In this document: one piece after another, positions 61,902 through 64,000 of the stretch
How positions within the stretch are numbered: the stretch's first letter is position 1
Layout of the letters: every line of letters begins with the position of its first letter
NCBI RefSeq assembly: GCF_010093385.1
Contig: NZ_PDWV01000001.1
Span: forward strand, 141,004-205,003
Direction: 5' to 3'
Length of the DNA: 64,000 nt
Source of the DNA: Pseudoxanthomonas mexicana
Lineage (GTDB): Bacteria > Pseudomonadota > Gammaproteobacteria > Xanthomonadales > Xanthomonadaceae
Notes under the pieces: model-generated
Databases searched by the model: none
Seen by the model: the letters and a program-made list of their open reading frames with translations, nothing else
What the model was told of the DNA's origin: nothing
Made by a program: the position numbers and the translations under genes

Positions 61902-63122
61902 ATGGGACTCACCCCGCAGCAGTATGCCTACCTTGCGGATCACAGCTACGATCGTGGCGGACAGATGCAGGACCTGCTCAACAAGGATGTCGTCATCGGC
62001 GGCGAGCGCTACCGCGTGATCGACCATGTGGACAATCCGCGCACCGGTTACCAGGGCACCGTCTATCAGCATGAGGCCAGTGGCGCGGTGGTCGCCGCCC
62101 ATCGCGGCACCGAGTTCGGGCGGGAGGCGTTCCGTGACGGCGTGGTCGCCGACGGCGGCATGGTGTTCGCGCGCACCAACAGCCAGGCGGCGGATGCGGT
62201 GGAGCTGACCCGTCGCGCGGTCGAGTACGCGGAACGGCAGGGACGCGAGCCGGGCAGAACGGTGCCCGAAGTGACGGTGACCGGACACTCCCTCGGCGGC
62301 ACGCTCGCACAGGTGTCGGCCCACCACTTCGACCTGCGGGGCGAGACGTTCAACGCCTATGGCGCGGCCAGTCTGGACCGGCGCATTCCGGAAGGCGGCG
62401 ACCGCGTGACCAACCACGTGATGGCGGTCGACGCGGTCAGCTCCGCAAGTCCGCATTACGGGCAGGCGCGCATCTACGCCACCGCGCAGGAGATCGAGAC
62501 CCTCCACCGCACCGGTTATCACGACAACATGCTGCGGGACCTGCTGCAGCGTGACATGCCGCTGCCGGCGTCGGTGGTGTCCGCCGACTCGCACAGCATG
62601 CACAACTTCCTGCCGGTGGATGGCGAAGGGCGAGCCGACCGCTCCGCACTGGCCGATCCCCAGGCGCGCGGGCTCGCGGAAGATCACCGCGGCATCATCG
62701 CGGACTATCGGGACGATGTGGGCGACCTGCGCCGCAGCGTCACGGTCGTGGCGCGCGGCCCCTTGGGTCTGGTGCTCGACGGCATCGATCGCGTTCGGGG
62801 GCCGCTGGCCCCCGGCGAGCCGGCAGCGCAAGAGGTGCGCCGTCCGACCGGCAGCCCGCAGGCGACGCCCGGCCCTTCGGTCACGTCGACGGCTCCGGCG
62901 GTGTGGCAGCCGAGCCCGGAGATCGAACGTCTGCTGGCGGCAGCACGCGAGGGCAGCCCGGCAGCGCTGCAGACGGCGCAACAGGGGTTGCAGGCATCCG
63001 CTATCGGTCAGGCATGGCATGCCCGCGTCGACGCGCACCAGCAGGCGCTGGACGCGCAGCAACGCGTCGCGGCTCCGGCCGCGGAGCCACGGACGCAGGC
63101 GCCGCTGGATATCGCGCGCTGA
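61902..63122 (+). CDS. T4SS toxin: class 3-like lipase/phospholipase
   Basis: 406 residues, no signal peptide. An alpha/beta-hydrolase nucleophile elbow VTVTGHSLGGTLAQ places Ser130. AVVAAHRGTEF near 63-73 is the oxyanion-side strand seen in class 3 lipases. Candidate Asp177 (AVDAVSS) and His231/234 (DSHSMHNF) complete the triad. Residues 300-335 are a Pro-rich linker, and 341-372 carry the motif shared with the 59265 toxin. Related X-Tfe lipases attack membrane phospholipids of target cells. It is translationally coupled to the broken putative immunity gene upstream. Confidence 0.85.
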   Translation: MGLTPQQYAYLADHSYDRGGQMQDLLNKDVVIGGERYRVIDHVDNPRTGYQGTVYQHEASGAVVAAHRGTEFGREAFRDGVVADGGMVFARTNSQAADAVELTRRAVEYAERQGREPGRTVPEVTVTGHSLGGTLAQVSAHHFDLRGETFNAYGAASLDRRIPEGGDRVTNHVMAVDAVSSASPHYGQARIYATAQEIETLHRTGYHDNMLRDLLQRDMPLPASVVSADSHSMHNFLPVDGEGRADRSALADPQARGLAEDHRGIIADYRDDVGDLRRSVTVVARGPLGLVLDGIDRVRGPLAPGEPAAQEVRRPTGSPQATPGPSVTSTAPAVWQPSPEIERLLAAAREGSPAALQTAQQGLQASAIGQAWHARVDAHQQALDAQQRVAAPAAEPRTQAPLDIAR

Positions 63123-63369
63123 AGAATTCCTGCGGCGAGGAGGGCAGGCCGGGCGCACGCGGTCGCCGCCGCGCGTGCCTGTCCGGGCGTCTCGTGCCGG
63201 ACGGTTGCGGCATGTGCGGAGGCGGCCTGTCAGCGCGGCTCAAGCGCGCGGGAGGCGCATATGGGCGAGCAAGGTCTGCTTCGGGCGGATGGCCGTGTGG
63301 AAGGACCCGCAGACAGTTGCGGTGGTCAGTGGGCAGGCGACCGTGCGGTACCTGCCTGGAGAGTTGCAG

Positions 63370-64000
63370 TCAGCGCGTGCCGTACAGGACGACGGTCTTG
63401 CCTCGCGCGTGCAGGGCGCCGTCGGCCTGCAGTTTCTTCAATACGCGCCCGGCCATCTCGCGTGAGCAGCCGACCAGCCGGGCAAGTTCCTGGCGGGACA
63501 CGCGCAGCTGGGTGCCCTGCGGGTGGCTCATGGCCTCCGGTTCGCGGGCCAGGTCGTGCAGGGTGCGCACGATGCGGTCCGTAACATCCAGGAACGCCAG
63601 GCGGCTGGCCTTGCGGCTGGTGTCCAGCAGGCGGCGCGACGGCTGGGCGCCGATGGCGTACAGGATCTTGGGGGCGTCCGCGGACAGCGTGCCCAGGAAC
63701 AGCTGGTGCAGACGCTCGTAGCTGATCTCGGCCAGCTCGCACTGGGTGCGGGTGCGCAGGATCACTTCGCGGCGGGCGGATTCGATGAACAGGCCCATTT
63801 CGCCGACGAACTCGCCGGCGCCGAAATAACCCAGCACCAGCTCACGGTCGTCATCTTCCTCGGTGATGATGCTGACCGAGCCGCTGACCACGTAATACAA
63901 GGTGCCGGCCGGGTCGCCCGGGCGGAAGACATCGGCACGGGCTGGGTAGCGGCGACGATGGCTGTGGGCCAGGAAGCGCTCAAGCGTGGCGGTGTCCGGC
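63370..64000 (-). CDS. clp: CRP-like regulator Clp (N-terminus cut by window edge)
   Basis: At least 210 residues, with the first about 20 residues off the edge. The cyclic-nucleotide-binding beta-roll is present (RPGDPAGTLYYVVSGSVSII...GYFGAGEFVGEMGLFIES), as is the C-terminal helix-turn-helix (VSRQELARLVGCSREMAGRVLKKLQADG). FLAHSHRRRYP upstream of the first internal codon also matches the family, so this frame continues past 63900. Clp in Xanthomonas is a global regulator of virulence and extracellular enzymes that is inhibited by cyclic di-GMP. Whether it controls the adjacent T4SS is open. Confidence 0.95.
   Translation of the reverse strand, partial: PDTATLERFLAHSHRRRYPARADVFRPGDPAGTLYYVVSGSVSIITEEDDDRELVLGYFGAGEFVGEMGLFIESARREVILRTRTQCELAEISYERLHQLFLGTLSADAPKILYAIGAQPSRRLLDTSRKASRLAFLDVTDRIVRTLHDLAREPEAMSHPQGTQLRVSRQELARLVGCSREMAGRVLKKLQADGALHARGKTVVLYGTR

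Larger units (their letters stand above)
44049..63122. other. Type IV secretion system locus with two toxin-immunity pairs
   Basis: A contiguous block: virD4 and an accessory gene on the minus strand, then virB7-8-9-10-11-1-2-3-4-5-6 on plus, a DUF4189 protein, and two effector/immunity pairs. It sits between the zinc-ribbon gene and clp, which I recall as near neighbours in Xanthomonas trp-clp regions. No relaxase, integrase, transposase or tRNA end is present, which argues against a conjugative element and for a dedicated protein-delivery apparatus of the Xanthomonadaceae antibacterial type. The virB5/virB6/DUF4189 segment (about 55,500-58,300) looks less GC-rich than its neighbours. Confidence 0.85.

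Noticed and set aside
44049..63122. Conjugative transfer element
   Set aside because: No relaxase, oriT-like set, integrase or partition gene was found. Toxins and inhibitors fit a protein-delivery role better.
59265..63122. XVIPCD recruitment domains in the two toxins
   Set aside because: The expected HPDH-type start, GLxRIDHV-like core and glutamine-rich end, as I remember them, are not present in either C-terminus. A sensitive profile search could still change this.
1..64000. CRISPR arrays, prophage, insertion sequences and rRNA
   Set aside because: No regular direct-repeat/spacer pattern, phage structural gene, transposase or rRNA signature was seen while reading both strands.

Overview
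The window is GC-rich, densely coding DNA whose genes look like those of a gammaproteobacterium of the family Xanthomonadaceae (Pseudoxanthomonas, Stenotrophomonas, Luteimonas or Lysobacter type). The evidence is the near-complete Clp (CRP-like) regulator at the right edge, a trp cluster with extra genes between trpE, trpG, trpD and trpC, a VirB7 lipoprotein with an N0-like domain, and many GTAG-ended palindromic repeats like the SMAG elements of Stenotrophomonas. The genus cannot be fixed by reading alone.

Layout. 1-9,415: end of coaX, a SPOR protein, tRNA-Thr, arginase, two entericidins, CsbD, trpS, a metallo-beta-lactamase-fold protein, an M28 peptidase, a BLUF photosensor and a VOC protein. 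9,546-13,406 (minus): a 2-oxoacid dehydrogenase operon (E1alpha, E1beta, SH3-like protein, E2). 13,669-16,913: an extracellular nuclease gene broken by a one-base frameshift. 17,125-24,494: aromatic amino acid catabolism (kynA; MarR regulator facing hppD; hmgA) plus a POT transporter and a DUF559 cassette bounded by inverted repeats. 24,618-33,163: a lipoprotein, a Ca/Na exchanger and a seven-function Mrp antiporter operon (A/B fused, C frameshifted, D, E, F, G) followed by an overlapping epimerase gene. 33,244-43,969: purC, a DjlA-like protein, rpe, a lipid kinase and the trp cluster, with a possible Trp-rich leader before trpE.

44,049-63,122 is the accessory highlight: a complete type IV secretion system in the Xanthomonadaceae bacteria-killing arrangement (virD4 divergent from virB7-8-9-10-11-1-2-3-4-5-6), with no relaxase, integrase or transposase. 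Directly downstream are two apparent toxin-immunity pairs: a secreted lipoprotein before a signal-less peptidoglycan hydrolase (lytic transglycosylase, two peptidoglycan-binding repeats and an M23 endopeptidase), and a frameshifted exported protein overlapping the operon of a signal-less GHSLG lipase. Neither toxin shows the XVIPCD recruitment domain known for this system; instead they share a short ungapped C-terminal motif that could be an alternative recruitment signal. The locus sits just before clp.

Three genes (nuclease, mrpC, lipase immunity) are each broken by a single missing base. This is either real decay or sequence error and should be settled first.
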